The notes: generated from the sequence alone by a model not told the origin. Counted from the stretch's first letter, positions 32,578 to 41,489 are shown. The stretch is DNA of 56,056 nucleotides from Mesorhizobium sp. (GCF_023954305.1 NZ_JAMLIG010000006.1:1-56056), one strand, 5' to 3'. Made by a program: numbers and translations.

Positions 32578-33171
32578 CTATATCCCGAGCACATCGGCGA
32601 GAATGGACGAGTTGGACCGGCCGGTGGCCGTCGTGGCCGACGTCGATGCAACCGAAGACGCAGTGTCGCCCCGAATAACGTCCGGTGAACCCTTCAACGC
32701 CGCTTCACCCGACGCCAGCTTTGATGAACTCATGCCCTTCGCCTGTCCGCCAGCCGGCGCGTTCTGCCCGACGCCGTTCACGTAGGCCGAACTGACGATG
32801 ATGATCTCGGTGCACTCGGCGGTGAATTTCAGCACCCGCGACCAGTCTTTGTCGCGGTCGGCCGTCAGCTTCTCGATGAGGATGTTCTGGTGAACGTCCA
32901 GTCCCGAGATCAACGTGAACGGTATCCGGCTTTCCTGAAGCTGCTTCAACGCCTGCCAGCCCGCCACCGCTTCCACGCGACCGGCGCTGGAGCGGGTGAG
33001 CGATCCCCCGATCACGCCTTCCAGAACGATTCGGCGCGGCTCGCGGTAGGCATGATCCGTAATGTCCGCGCCGAACTCGACCGGCAGTTTCGTTACCTTG
33101 AGCGTGCTTTCAAGCGTCTCCTTCTCGATGATGTCGACGGGCACCGGCCCGATTGCGCGAGAAATGATCAC
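32578..33171 (-). CDS. Dit-like distal tail/baseplate protein
   Basis: 197 residues. The N-terminal 130 residues (LPVEFGADITDHAYREPRRIVLEGVIGG...FTLISGLDVHQNILIEKL) resemble the Dit-type ring domain of contractile-tail phages, followed by an Ala/Ser-rich tail. It follows the tape measure gene with a 4-bp overlap. Confidence 0.65.
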   Translation of the reverse strand: MIISRAIGPVPVDIIEKETLESTLKVTKLPVEFGADITDHAYREPRRIVLEGVIGGSLTRSSAGRVEAVAGWQALKQLQESRIPFTLISGLDVHQNILIEKLTADRDKDWSRVLKFTAECTEIIIVSSAYVNGVGQNAPAGGQAKGMSSSKLASGEAALKGSPDVIRGDTASSVASTSATTATGRSNSSILADVLGI

Positions 33172-34420
33172 CTCGGGCCTCCGAAGGATGGCAGGCCGGT
33201 CACAGCAAGCGACCTCACCGCGCTGTTGCCGGCCGAACGGACGCCGGCTCCGGCTGCCGCACCGATCGCGCCCGGGGTGGCATTGGTCAGAGTCGCGTTG
33301 ACGGTGACCGGCGCGTTGACCGTATTCGACTGGTTCAGCACGCGGTTGTCGTTGGCGATCGTCTCCTGAACCTTCTGGCCGGCATTGTCGCCGTTCACGG
33401 CTGACAACGCGGCCCTGATCTGCTGCAAGGCCTTGTCCATGCCGTCCAGTGCTCGTTGCGACGTAGAACCGCCAGCGCGTTCACGGGTGGCACGATCTTC
33501 CAAGATCGGACGATCGCGAGCGACTGGCCTTATCTCGCGAGGCCTATCTCGATTGATTTGATTCTCAATCCGGAAATGCTCCCGAGGGTCGAAGTTTGGG
33601 TCTGCCGCGTCGCCCCACAGGAACTCGTCCCAACTCGGCAGGTAGGATTTGAAGCCGTCCCACAGAGATTTGGCGAGCCTCGCCCCAGCGCCATGAAGAT
33701 CAATATCGAACCACTTCAGCACAGCCGCGCGGATCTCGGCGGTAATGCCCGCCAATGCACCCGTGATCAGGTTTCCTTGAGCCTTCAGGGAATCGACAAT
33801 CAGGTTGACGACGCCGCCTTCCCAAAGTTTGACGTCTTTAAGCTCGCCGCGAAGGACGTTGCCGATCGCTACCGATGCGCCGTGCAGGTCCTTTGCCAGC
33901 GAGGCGACAAGGGATGCCGCCAGGGCGGAACCAACCCGGCCCCCTTCTGCGCCGACATCGCCCCAATTGACACTGTTGAGCGTTATGCTTGCCTTGCTTA
34001 CACCTCTATTGATCGCGCCGGCCCAATCGACCGATTCCAGATACGCAAGCGCCTGGTCAATGTAAGGCTGCACGAGCGAAGTGAGCGCATTCCAACCGCG
34101 CGCATAGGCCTCGGCGGCCATAATACCCGCGCCAGTCCAGTCGCCTTCCTTGGCTAGCGCGATGGCGCTTTGGATGGCTGAACGGACGCCCGGTGCGATC
34201 TCATCGAAGGCCGCGGTGAGTTCGGGCAGCTTGTCGATCAGCGCCCCGATGACGCTCGGCCCGCCTTCGAACAGCGCTAGCAGGTCATCGAACAGTAGAT
34301 ATGCGGCGAAAAGCGCTGTCGGAACCGGCGCGATCACCGCCATGAGCAAGCCGAACGCCGCCCCAAGGGCTTTCAGGTTTGAAAGATCGAGTTTCCCACC
34401 TGTAAGGTAGCGGAGCCCAT
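33168..34420 (-). pseudogene. Tape measure protein, C-terminal part (cut by IS)
   Basis: The downstream piece of the interrupted tape measure gene: residues from GLRYLTGGKLDLSNLKALG to the end. It holds hydrophobic spans (LLMAVIAPVPTALFAAYLL) and a helical, repetitive body, then the tail GLPSFGGPR. The apparent start inside the IS (34652) is not native. Joined to 35660-36647 after removing the IS and one copy of CAT, the product is 745 residues. Confidence 0.85.
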
Positions 34421-34481
34421 TGGCCTGCTGCCGGTTTCGTGGACACCGAGATAAGGTGTTTGACGGAACTGGAGAGTGGGA

Positions 34482-34772
34482 ATGCAGAGAAGGAAGTTCA
34501 GCCGCGAGTTCAAACTTGAGGCGGTGAGGTTGGTGAAGGATCGAGGCGTTGCTGTTGCGCAGGCTGCCCGTGATCTGGATCTCCACGAGAACGTGCTGCG
34601 CAAGTGGGTCAGGGAGTTCGCTGCCGATCGACAGCATGCGTTTCCCGGCCATGGTCAGATGAAGCCAGAGCAGCAGGAGATCGACCGGCTGCGCAAGGAA
34701 GTGGCGAAGCTGAAGGCGGAACGCGACATCCTAAAAAAGGCCGCAGCCTACTTCGCGAGGGAAGCGATATGA
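34482..34772 (+). CDS. IS3-family transposase OrfA
   Basis: 96 residues from MQRRKFSREFKLEAV, with GGAGAG 5 bp upstream. A HTH (LVKDRGVAVAQAARDLDLHENVLRKWV) and a leucine-zipper-like C-terminal helix are present. A slippery A_AAA_AAG at 34733-34739 would give the OrfAB fusion transposase by a -1 frameshift. Confidence 0.9.
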   Translation: MQRRKFSREFKLEAVRLVKDRGVAVAQAARDLDLHENVLRKWVREFAADRQHAFPGHGQMKPEQQEIDRLRKEVAKLKAERDILKKAAAYFAREAI

Positions 34773-35629
34773 GATTCGCCTTCATCGCGAAGCACCGTTC
34801 GATCTGGCCGGTGGCATGGCTGTGCAGTGCGCTGGACGTCTCCCGCTCGGGCTTCCATGCCTGGCTCAACCGCAGCCCCAGCGCCCGGTCGCGGCGCGAC
34901 GAGGTGCTCATTCCCCGGATCGACCGCAGCTTCAAGAGCAGCGACCGAACCTATGGCGCCCGTCGTGTCTGGCATGACGTGCTGGCCGAAGGCTTCTCCT
35001 GCGGCCTTCATCGTGTCGAAAGGCTCATGCGGGAGAACGGGCTGCGTGCTCGGCCCCGACGCCGTGGATTGCCGAAGGATACGGGCGAGCGAGCCTCCGT
35101 GTCGGACAACCTGCTTGACCGCGCATTCGAGGCATCGGCGCCGAACCAGAAGTGGATCGCCGACTTCACCTACATCTGGACCGCCGAGGGATGGCTCTAC
35201 GTTGCCGCCGTCGTCGACCTGTTCTCCCGCCGTGTCGTGGGTTGGGCGATGAAGGCAGAGATGACGGCCCAGCTCGTGACCGACGCCCTCATCATGGCGA
35301 TCTGGCGCCGAGGCAAACCCGACAGCCTGCTCCATCACTCGGACCAGGGATCGCAATATACAAGCGAGCAGTTCCAGCGCCTGATGGCCGACCATGGCAT
35401 CACCTGTTCGATGAGCCGGTCGGGCAACGTCTGGGACAATGCCGCGATGGAGAGCTTCTTCTCGTCGCTGAAAACCGAGCGGACAGCCCGCAAGGTCTAC
35501 AGGAAAAGGGACGACGCAAGGGCAGATGTGTTCGATTACATCGAGCGCTTCTACAACCCCCGACGGAGGCACTCGACACTGGGCTACCTGAGTCCTGTCG
35601 AGTTCGAGGAGAAAGCTATGTTAGCTTAA
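34769..35629 (+). CDS. IS3-family transposase OrfB (DDE integrase)
   Basis: 286 residues. DDE catalytic residues are in DFTYIWT (Asp), HHSDQGSQYTS (Asp) and DNAAMESFFSSLKTE (Glu), with the usual C-terminal YIERFYNPRRRHSTLGYLSP. It overlaps OrfA by ATGA, and the same frame continues upstream for fusion by frameshifting. All residues look intact, so the element may be active. Confidence 0.92.
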   Translation: MRFAFIAKHRSIWPVAWLCSALDVSRSGFHAWLNRSPSARSRRDEVLIPRIDRSFKSSDRTYGARRVWHDVLAEGFSCGLHRVERLMRENGLRARPRRRGLPKDTGERASVSDNLLDRAFEASAPNQKWIADFTYIWTAEGWLYVAAVVDLFSRRVVGWAMKAEMTAQLVTDALIMAIWRRGKPDSLLHHSDQGSQYTSEQFQRLMADHGITCSMSRSGNVWDNAAMESFFSSLKTERTARKVYRKRDDARADVFDYIERFYNPRRRHSTLGYLSPVEFEEKAMLA

Positions 35630-35659
35630 CCTCGTGTCCGAAAAACCGGCAGCAGGCCA

Positions 35660-36647
35660 CATCGCCGATGGCTTGACCTATCGCGTCAAAGCCCTTTCCG
35701 ATCCACCCGCCAACACGAAGGACGGCCCGGCCAAGCCGCATCGCCGCCTGGGCTGCGCCGACCATGACGTTGGATATGGTACGCGCCCACTCCTTGGCCT
35801 CCTTCGTCTCAAGGAAGTCGCTGAATTTCTGCTCAAGCTCATCCAGGTTCTTCTTGACGAAATCGAACCATCCGGCGTCCGAAATCATCAACTGGAACTG
35901 CTGGTAGGCATCGCCAAGTTTGTCGATCAGGCCGTCATAGGTGCGCGCCATCTTCTCGGACGCGCCGGCATACTTCCTTCCGATCTCGTTGATCAGAAGC
36001 TGGATTTCAGTCCGACCAAGCTTTCCGGCCTGAGACAGTTTTTGTAGCTCGGTGACATTCTTTCCGGTCGCCGTGGCGAGCATGTCCCATACCGGGATAC
36101 CCGCCTCGGTAAGCTGAAGGATTTCACCGCCTTGCAGCTTCTGCTTCACCCACGCCTGACCGAGCGCGAGCGACAACCGACCAAGCTGCTGCGTGCCCTT
36201 GCCCGACGCGGCCATCGCATCGGTCAGCGCCATCAGCGAGCCGTTGGTCGGATCGATGCCATAGTTTTTCAGCTGAGCGTAGGCATCCGCCGTGTCAGCC
36301 AGGCCGAGCGGCGTATCCTTCGCAAACTGCTGCACCCATGCCAACGCCTCTTTGGCCTTGTCCGCGGAGCCTTCCAGCGTTTCGAGGCGGATGCCAAGAT
36401 TTTCAAAGGTCGCGCCGGTCTTGGTGACGTCTCCAGGCAGTGAGCCGATCGTGCTGGTCAGTCTGGTGACCGCCTGCGCAGCCATAGACCCGATGAAGGA
36501 ACCGACGGCGACACCAAGTATGCCAATGGACTTGGCGGCTCGCTGAGCGTTCTTCTCGGCACTCTGCAGGCCGTCGGCGAAGCGCTTGAGATCGCCCTCG
36601 CCTTCCAGATCGAAGCCGAGTAGCGCGATCAGTTCTTCAATGATCAA
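35660..36647 (-). pseudogene. Tape measure protein, N-terminal part (cut by IS)
   Basis: Starts MIIEELIALLGFDLEGEGDLKRF and carries the tape-measure N-terminal domain (GGEILQLTEAGIPVWDML at about 178-195) with hydrophobic helices. The native sequence ends at QAIGD; the open frame then runs 15 codons into the IS (VACCRFFGHEVKLT) and stops. Tape measure sets tail length and threads the tube, so this break should abolish tail assembly unless the IS leaves. Confidence 0.88.
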
Positions 36648-36700
36648 GGATCGACTCCTGAACGGCGCGCTGGTTCAATGAATGGAAACGGGAGGAAGTC

Positions 36701-36997
36701 TTGGACAAACGCGCATTTGCAGAAGCGCTCGCTACCCACGAGCGCGTGAACGACCTTTTCCTTCAGGAACTACTCGAGCACCTGATCCTAGAAATGCCGT
36801 CGTTTAACGCAGAACTGTTTCTCGAGCGGCTATACGCCCGTCAATCCACTCTCCCAACTCCTGATAAGCCCGATCCTCGATCTCCCAAAACTCGTGAGGA
36901 GGTGTTTCTGGGACTGTGGAGCCGGAAGATTGCATTGACTGAAGTTGCTGCTCGGAATGCAGGTCGAATCCGAGTATCGCGATCAACTCAAGAATAA
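36701..36997 (+). CDS. Plus-strand moron candidate between chaperone and tape measure
   Basis: 98 residues starting at a TTG codon with a strong GGAGG 5 bp upstream (MDKRAFAEALATHERVND). Acidic, helical N-terminus, Pro-rich centre (about 50-65), no membrane span. It opposes the tail operon and sits between two copies of the tape measure start, which suggests it entered as a cassette. No family recognised. Confidence 0.5.
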   Translation: MDKRAFAEALATHERVNDLFLQELLEHLILEMPSFNAELFLERLYARQSTLPTPDKPDPRSPKTREEVFLGLWSRKIALTEVAARNAGRIRVSRSTQE

Positions 36998-37001
36998 TCA
37001 T
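36804..37001 (-). pseudogene. Orphaned second tape measure start
   Basis: The 65-residue frame begins MIILELIAILGFDL; the tape measure begins MIIEELIALLGFDL. The DNA matches at 33 of 42 positions, with most differences in third codon positions. Similarity ends after about 14 codons; the rest is antisense to the moron candidate. The ATG is 4 bp-overlapped with the -1 frame stop of the chaperone, which is where a tape measure gene should begin. Confidence 0.6.
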
Positions 37002-37623
37002 CGCTTGTTCTTCCGTTCGGCTTCGCGCCGCGAGCGCTCGTGGAACGCTTCCTTGAGGTCCAGCGCCTCATGGAGGTCCGCCAGATCATCGATCGTCAGA
37101 GCGGTCTTGAGTTCCATCATCGTGCAAAGCGGCGGCTCGGCCATGCAGGGTCGCCAGAGATACATGTCGCTCGCAATGTTCGGCGCGACGCGTCTGATCT
37201 CGGCTGGGCTCAGGCCGCCTGACTGGCCTTCAAGACGCTGCCCAGCTTCGCGCCGAAAAAATCGCGGTAGTTCACCTGAAGCACGAAGGCCACGACCTGA
37301 AACGCCTCAAGGAGATCGTTGGCGAAGTGCATGTCGTAGATGACCCCTTCGTAGGAGCCGCCGTTTTCCTTGACCTGCGCGAGTTCCGCCATCTCAACCA
37401 GGAACGCGGTGAGTTCGTCGGCCGTCGAACTCTGGAGGATGTCGGCGATTGCGGCCAACGCGGCATGCCCGCGCGTGGCGTCGTCAGCGGCGGCGATGGT
37501 CTTGGCGAGGTCCGTCATACCGGGGCCGACGATCTTCGTCAGCCTGATCAGGTTGCGCGTCGCCGTGGTCGCTGGCATCTTCTCTGCGCGATAGGTTCGC
37601 GTTCCGATCTTTTTTTCGGGCAT
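36998..37623 (-). CDS. Tail assembly chaperone, long -1 frameshift product (gpGT-like)
   Basis: After the slippery T_TTT_TTC (37261-37255) a -1 shift leaves the short ORF and reads RREAGQRLEGQSGGLSPAEIRRVAPN on to a stop at 36998, giving about 208 residues. The extension has no start codon of its own nearby in a good context and is a helical, acidic/basic domain. This is the gpG/gpGT arrangement used to load tape measure during tail assembly. The long form comes in the usual place, just before the tape measure. Confidence 0.75.
37210..37623 (-). CDS. Tail assembly chaperone, short form (gpG-like)
   Basis: 137 residues from MPEKKIGTRTYRAEKMPATTA, preceded by AAAGG. Helical and well conserved in pattern (IVGPGMTDLAKTI...ADELTAFLVEMAELAQV...FQVVAFVLQVNYRDFFG). 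It terminates at 37210 if no frameshift takes place. The frame is open further upstream (to 37671) but no supported start lies there. Confidence 0.75.
   Translation of the reverse strand: MPEKKIGTRTYRAEKMPATTATRNLIRLTKIVGPGMTDLAKTIAAADDATRGHAALAAIADILQSSTADELTAFLVEMAELAQVKENGGSYEGVIYDMHFANDLLEAFQVVAFVLQVNYRDFFGAKLGSVLKASQAA
37255..37261 (-). promoter_or_regulatory. -1 ribosomal frameshift site
   Basis: In the chaperone frame the codons read GAT TTT TTC, so the heptamer is T_TTT_TTC, a canonical X_XXY_YYZ slippery site. The -1 frame stays open from here to 36998. Confidence 0.75.
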
Positions 37624-37663
37624 TACAAGTACCTTTCGAAGCCGAAGAGTTGAGGGGTGGCCT

Positions 37664-38458
37664 ATGGCCAAGCAGTTGCAGCCCGGTCAGGGCGAGAAGG
37701 TAAAGGTGAACAAGTTCGCCTTGGTCGCCGCGGTCCTCACCGGCCTGCTGATTCTCGGCTCCATCTTCGGCGAAAAGAAAAAGGCCGAATCCGCGGCTTC
37801 AGTGCCGCCTGAACAAACCGTCACCGTGGAGCCAGCCAACGAAGCGAGCGTCGCCGATAATCGGCAGATCGTTGACGTTGAAGCGCCTCCGGTGAACGAG
37901 CCGAAGGCAGACCACCGCGCGCCCATTCGCGACGGCGCTTTCTTCCCGATCACCAAGCAGGATGCCCCAGAACTGTTCCGGCAATGGGGACAGGAGTGGA
38001 TAGACCGCATCAACAAGGCTACAGAAGAAGCCGTGAACATCACCGCGTCCGCTGAAAAGTGCGACGAAGTTTCCCTGAGCGGCTTCTCCTTCGACCGCAG
38101 CGTTCCGAAAGAGAAGTTCTCCGTATTTGTCGACTGCCTGAACGGCGAACGCTTCTACTACACCGAAGCCGAAACCCAGAGTTCCGCCCCACAGCCGACG
38201 GCGCTTTCGGAGAGCCTCGCCAAAATCACCGACATCGATGCGTTCACATCGTGTGAAGCATTGGCAAAGCCGCAACTCAACTTCCCGTCCACAATGGACG
38301 TCTCGTGGCTGAACTCGGTCGCCGACCGGAAGCAGTTCGGCATCAACGTCGCACTGTCGTTCGAGGCGAAGAACGCGTTGGGAAATGAAGTCCCCTACGT
38401 CGCCTACTGCGTTGTGACCGCCGAAAACACCGAACTGCTGTCGATCAAGCCGCGCTAG
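37664..38458 (+). CDS. Membrane-anchored periplasmic protein (moron candidate)
   Basis: 264 residues. A short basic N-terminus and one membrane span (FALVAAVLTGLLILGSIFG, about 18-36) precede an acidic, Pro-rich linker (about 50-95) and a globular domain with three or four Cys (about 95-264), probably periplasmic. It is in reverse to the tail genes and its stop overlaps that of the tail tube gene (CTAG). No family recognised; prophage-expressed envelope protein or superinfection factor are possible. Confidence 0.65.
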   Translation: MAKQLQPGQGEKVKVNKFALVAAVLTGLLILGSIFGEKKKAESAASVPPEQTVTVEPANEASVADNRQIVDVEAPPVNEPKADHRAPIRDGAFFPITKQDAPELFRQWGQEWIDRINKATEEAVNITASAEKCDEVSLSGFSFDRSVPKEKFSVFVDCLNGERFYYTEAETQSSAPQPTALSESLAKITDIDAFTSCEALAKPQLNFPSTMDVSWLNSVADRKQFGINVALSFEAKNALGNEVPYVAYCVVTAENTELLSIKPR

Positions 38459-38892
38459 GCGTAGCTGCGGCTATCCCAGATCCAGCCCTGCGCGTAGAGC
38501 TCCCACTCGCGCACGGCAGCATTCACGCCGAAGCTTTTCGTCGCCATGCCCCGGATCACGACCTGCGAGGACGATCCGCCCTCGCCGTTGCCGGTGTCGC
38601 GCACCGAGAACGCCATCGGGTCGAGCTGGCCAGTCTTCAGCGTCCGGTACTTCTGGTCGAGGTAGCGGTGGATGGGACTGTTCGGCTGGAGCCGGATGCG
38701 AATGTAGACGGACTGGTCCGCCGTGACCGACACGATCGCGGCGCCGTCGGCGCCAACCAGATCGTTGGCGACCTGGCTGCGCTCCTCGATCTCGATCGCG
38801 TCGTCGCCTTCCCAGAGGCCGGTGATGTCGTTGCCGTTCAACGTCGCCTTGACGTTGAGGTAGCTGTACATCGTGAGTGCGGTGTTGGACAT
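38455..38892 (-). CDS. Tail tube protein (DUF3277-like)
   Basis: 145 residues. MYSYLNVKATLNGNDITGLWEGDDAIEIEER followed by a beta-rich body and RGMATKSFGVNAAVREWELYA matches small tube proteins of Mu-like/KPP10-like contractile tails. Expected as the inner tube, downstream of the sheath gene. Confidence 0.78.
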   Translation of the reverse strand: MSNTALTMYSYLNVKATLNGNDITGLWEGDDAIEIEERSQVANDLVGADGAAIVSVTADQSVYIRIRLQPNSPIHRYLDQKYRTLKTGQLDPMAFSVRDTGNGEGGSSSQVVIRGMATKSFGVNAAVREWELYAQGWIWDSRSYA

Positions 38893-39042
38893 TCCTTTTT
38901 CCTTTCAAGACAAGGGCGCGCCGACCTTGGGAAAGGTCGTTTTCCTTCGTTCAACGAGCGATTTGTGCTAGAAAGGACGGGCCGAAACAGCGTTCGCAGC
39001 GCTGCCCGGCCCTAACCACGCCAACCTGTTCAGAGGTCAGAA

Positions 39043-39753
39043 ATGGCTGCATCCTTCCCTATTCCTACTCACCACCGATTCCAAGACTTGACCGGGCGGC
39101 GGTTCACCCGGTGGAGAGTTGTCAGCTACGCCGGGCCTCGCGGGCCTCATCACTATTGGAACTGCGTTTGCGACTGCGGCACTGAGAAAGCCGTCGCCAA
39201 GAACAGCCTCACTGCCGGCAAGAGCCTTTCTTGTGGGTGTCTCAAGAACGAACAGCTTGCCGACCGCCGTTTTCGTGACCTACGCGGCATGAGGTTCGGA
39301 CGGCTAACTGCCCTGGAGCCTCAACAGCGCGCCGGCCTTCCCTATGATTGGCACTGCCGATGCGACTGCGGCAACAAGGCCGTGGTGGCTGGACCGGCGC
39401 TCACCAGAGGGCTCACATCCTCCTGCGGCTGCCTGCAGGCAGAAACCCGCCCGCTCAACAATCGCACCCACGGCATGACCAAATCACCCGAATGGTACGC
39501 TTGGTGCAGCATGAGACAGCGATGCTACAACGACACATGTCGAGAGTACCCCTACTACGGCGGCCGCGGCATCTATGTCTGTGATGAATGGCGTGACAGT
39601 TTCGAGGCTTTCTACCAAGACATGGGGCCTCGCCCATCTGACGAATACTCTATCGACCGACACCCGGATAATGACGGTCCATATGCTCCTTGGAACTGCC
39701 GATGGGCGACGAAAAGCCAACAGGCATACAATCGTCGCCCAAAGTCCAAGTGA
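39043..39753 (+). CDS. Zinc-finger/HNH-like protein (copy B, tandem zinc modules)
   Basis: 236 residues. Two consecutive zinc modules (CVCDCG...SCGCL at about 44-66, then CRCDCG...SCGCL at about 104-130) and the same C-terminal YGGRGIYVC.EW..SFEAFYQDMG.RP....IDRH.DNDGPY.PWNCRWAT..Q.YNRR module as copies A and C. It lies between tail tube and sheath on the opposite strand, a position typical of an inserted homing-like gene. Weak AGAGG before the ATG. Confidence 0.65.
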   Translation: MAASFPIPTHHRFQDLTGRRFTRWRVVSYAGPRGPHHYWNCVCDCGTEKAVAKNSLTAGKSLSCGCLKNEQLADRRFRDLRGMRFGRLTALEPQQRAGLPYDWHCRCDCGNKAVVAGPALTRGLTSSCGCLQAETRPLNNRTHGMTKSPEWYAWCSMRQRCYNDTCREYPYYGGRGIYVCDEWRDSFEAFYQDMGPRPSDEYSIDRHPDNDGPYAPWNCRWATKSQQAYNRRPKSK

Positions 39754-39771
39754 CTGATTTTACGAAGATTT

Positions 39772-40899
39772 TTAAAAAGTCATCGTAAACGCCACCGAAG
39801 CGTAGTGGCAGGCACCGGCGTATCGGAAGACGCCAGAGATCGGAGGCGCAATTCGGTTGCGGCGCTGGGCGGCAGAGATGCTGCGAACGCGCGTCGGAGT
39901 GATCTCGTAGGCAGGGACGAGATTGCCTTCGTCATCGAAGTCTTCGGCGATCAGGCCGGCCGTCACGGCTCGGTTCATGACTGCCTCGACACCCGAGGCG
40001 AGGATCTGGACGCCCGGATCCGTCATCGGCACGCGGTCATTGGTGTTGAGGATGCCAAGCAATTCTTCCTGGGTGCGGGCAATCAACCAGTCGGAGGCGT
40101 GGATTTCGTCAATAAACGCCTTCGACAGGACATTGCCTTCGACCAGCACCGGCGCGCCGCCGATATTCACGAAGACGTTGGCCAGGTGGCCAGCAGTCGC
40201 ATCGAGGCCGAGCGCCGGAACGAAGCCGGTGATGATCTGCACCGGCCCGGAAGCCTCGTTCAGCAGGTCAACCCCGCGCATGCGCTTGAACTTCGACGTG
40301 TAGGCCGATGCCGGCCGGTCGAAGTTGCGGGTCGCGGTAAAGGCGGCAACGGCTGCCTCGAGGTAGTCGCCGGCCGCGGCGTTGAAGAACACGGCAGTGC
40401 GGTCGTATTCGAGCTTGTTGCGCGCCGCGACATTGGTCGTGTCCGACAGCGTCTTCAGCAAGACGTCCGTGGTGCCGAGGAACAGGATCTTGTTCTTGCT
40501 CTCGGTCCAGACGATCGCGGCGTCTTCGTCGGTGTCGACACCCCTGATGCTGTTCGTGAACACCAGCTGGTACCAGTTGTTGTCGAATGCGACGATGGCG
40601 TCGAGCTCGTCGGAGATGTCGGAACCTGTCTCGTTCTCACGGAAGCCGATCTTGATCTGCAGCGGCCGCGGATTCTGCGCGAACATCGTCGCCGCGACCT
40701 TGTACGCCTCATCAGAGGCGTCCCAATCAGCCGCCACTTCTTCCATGGTTGAATAGACCTTGGTCCGAACGTTATCGTTCACCGGCCCTGTCGTCTCGTC
40801 GGTGACGATCAAGGGCGTGCCGAAGCCCTGGATCGTCGGGAAATTGTCCTGCCGCGTGACCGTCACCTCGACCGCGCGGCTGATCGGTAGAACAGCCAT
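39772..40899 (-). CDS. Tail sheath protein (DUF3383-like)
   Basis: 375 residues from MAVLPISRAVEVTV, preceded by AGGAG 7-8 bp upstream. The sequence (TVTRQDNFPTIQGFGTPLIV...STMEEVAADW...AYKVAATMFAQNPRP) is that of the DUF3383 sheath family, slightly short for a sheath. Contracts around the tube at infection. Confidence 0.82.
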   Translation of the reverse strand: MAVLPISRAVEVTVTRQDNFPTIQGFGTPLIVTDETTGPVNDNVRTKVYSTMEEVAADWDASDEAYKVAATMFAQNPRPLQIKIGFRENETGSDISDELDAIVAFDNNWYQLVFTNSIRGVDTDEDAAIVWTESKNKILFLGTTDVLLKTLSDTTNVAARNKLEYDRTAVFFNAAAGDYLEAAVAAFTATRNFDRPASAYTSKFKRMRGVDLLNEASGPVQIITGFVPALGLDATAGHLANVFVNIGGAPVLVEGNVLSKAFIDEIHASDWLIARTQEELLGILNTNDRVPMTDPGVQILASGVEAVMNRAVTAGLIAEDFDDEGNLVPAYEITPTRVRSISAAQRRNRIAPPISGVFRYAGACHYASVAFTMTF

Positions 40900-40901
40900 G
40901 T

Positions 40902-41489
40902 TCAATCTCCTGTTGGTTTGGCGTAGTCACCCGACACAAGATCGGGGTTGGTGGTCGGCCCCAGGGTGACGGTGCCTTCCAAGACCTCATCGACCGGGAT
41001 GCGGCCGATCTCGATTTCAGTGCCGGCGCCGTCAGTGATGACGCCGCGAGAGACATAGCCTCTGATGGCCATGTCGAATTGCGCCCGGCCCTCCCATTTG
41101 CCGTCGACGAGTTCCGGCACGCGGCGGATGTCGCGGATCGGCTGAACCAGCAAAGGCCAGAGGCGGAATGCGCCGGCGTCACCAGACGCCCAAGTCACCG
41201 CGCGGCGGGCGCGATCCAGAGGGTCAGCGGCGTAGACGTGGATCGAATAGAGCCATTCGAAGGGAAGGACCGGAACCTGATAGAGGTTCTTGACCCCGTC
41301 CGTCTCTTCTTCGGCTTCTTCCTCGTAGGCATAGGCAACGGCATGACCGAGCGCCGTGCCAGCTATGAGGTTGACCATGACGTATTCACCGGGCGGGCGA
41401 GGCGCGCTCGGATGCGCCTCGATCACCTCAATGCCAGTCGCCTCCATCAACCACGGCCGGAGTGCTTGAAACAGATCGGTTTCTCTCAA
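40902..41489 (-). CDS. Neck/tail terminator-like protein (LIC_12616-like)
   Basis: 195 residues from a TTG start (LRETDLFQALRPWLM) with GGAG 7 bp upstream, inside the end of the previous gene. It includes a pattern (LYQVPVLPFEWLYSIHVYAADPLDRARRAV and RRVPELVDGKWEGRAQFDMAI) of neck proteins next to DUF3383 sheaths. The long upstream frame to 41774 is a shadow. Confidence 0.62.
   Translation of the reverse strand: MRETDLFQALRPWLMEATGIEVIEAHPSAPRPPGEYVMVNLIAGTALGHAVAYAYEEEAEEETDGVKNLYQVPVLPFEWLYSIHVYAADPLDRARRAVTWASGDAGAFRLWPLLVQPIRDIRRVPELVDGKWEGRAQFDMAIRGYVSRGVITDGAGTEIEIGRIPVDEVLEGTVTLGPTTNPDLVSGDYAKPTGD

Larger units (their letters stand above)
34421..35659 (+). mobile_element. IS3-family insertion sequence (IS51-like) in the tape measure gene
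   Basis: 1239 bp with terminal inverted repeats: TGGCCTGCTGCCGGTTT at both ends, then a few mismatches and a shared GGACAC (23 of 26 matched). The 3-bp target duplication CAT is at 34418-34420 and 35660-35662. It encodes OrfA and OrfB with a -1 frameshift site. The host ORF is restored exactly on removal, so the insertion looks recent. Confidence 0.93.

Noticed and set aside
34421..34652. The ORF starting at 34652 (MAGKRMLSIGSE) as the native start of a tape measure gene
   Set aside because: Its first codons are the IS read antisense; the native frame comes from upstream of the IS and is cut at QAIGD.
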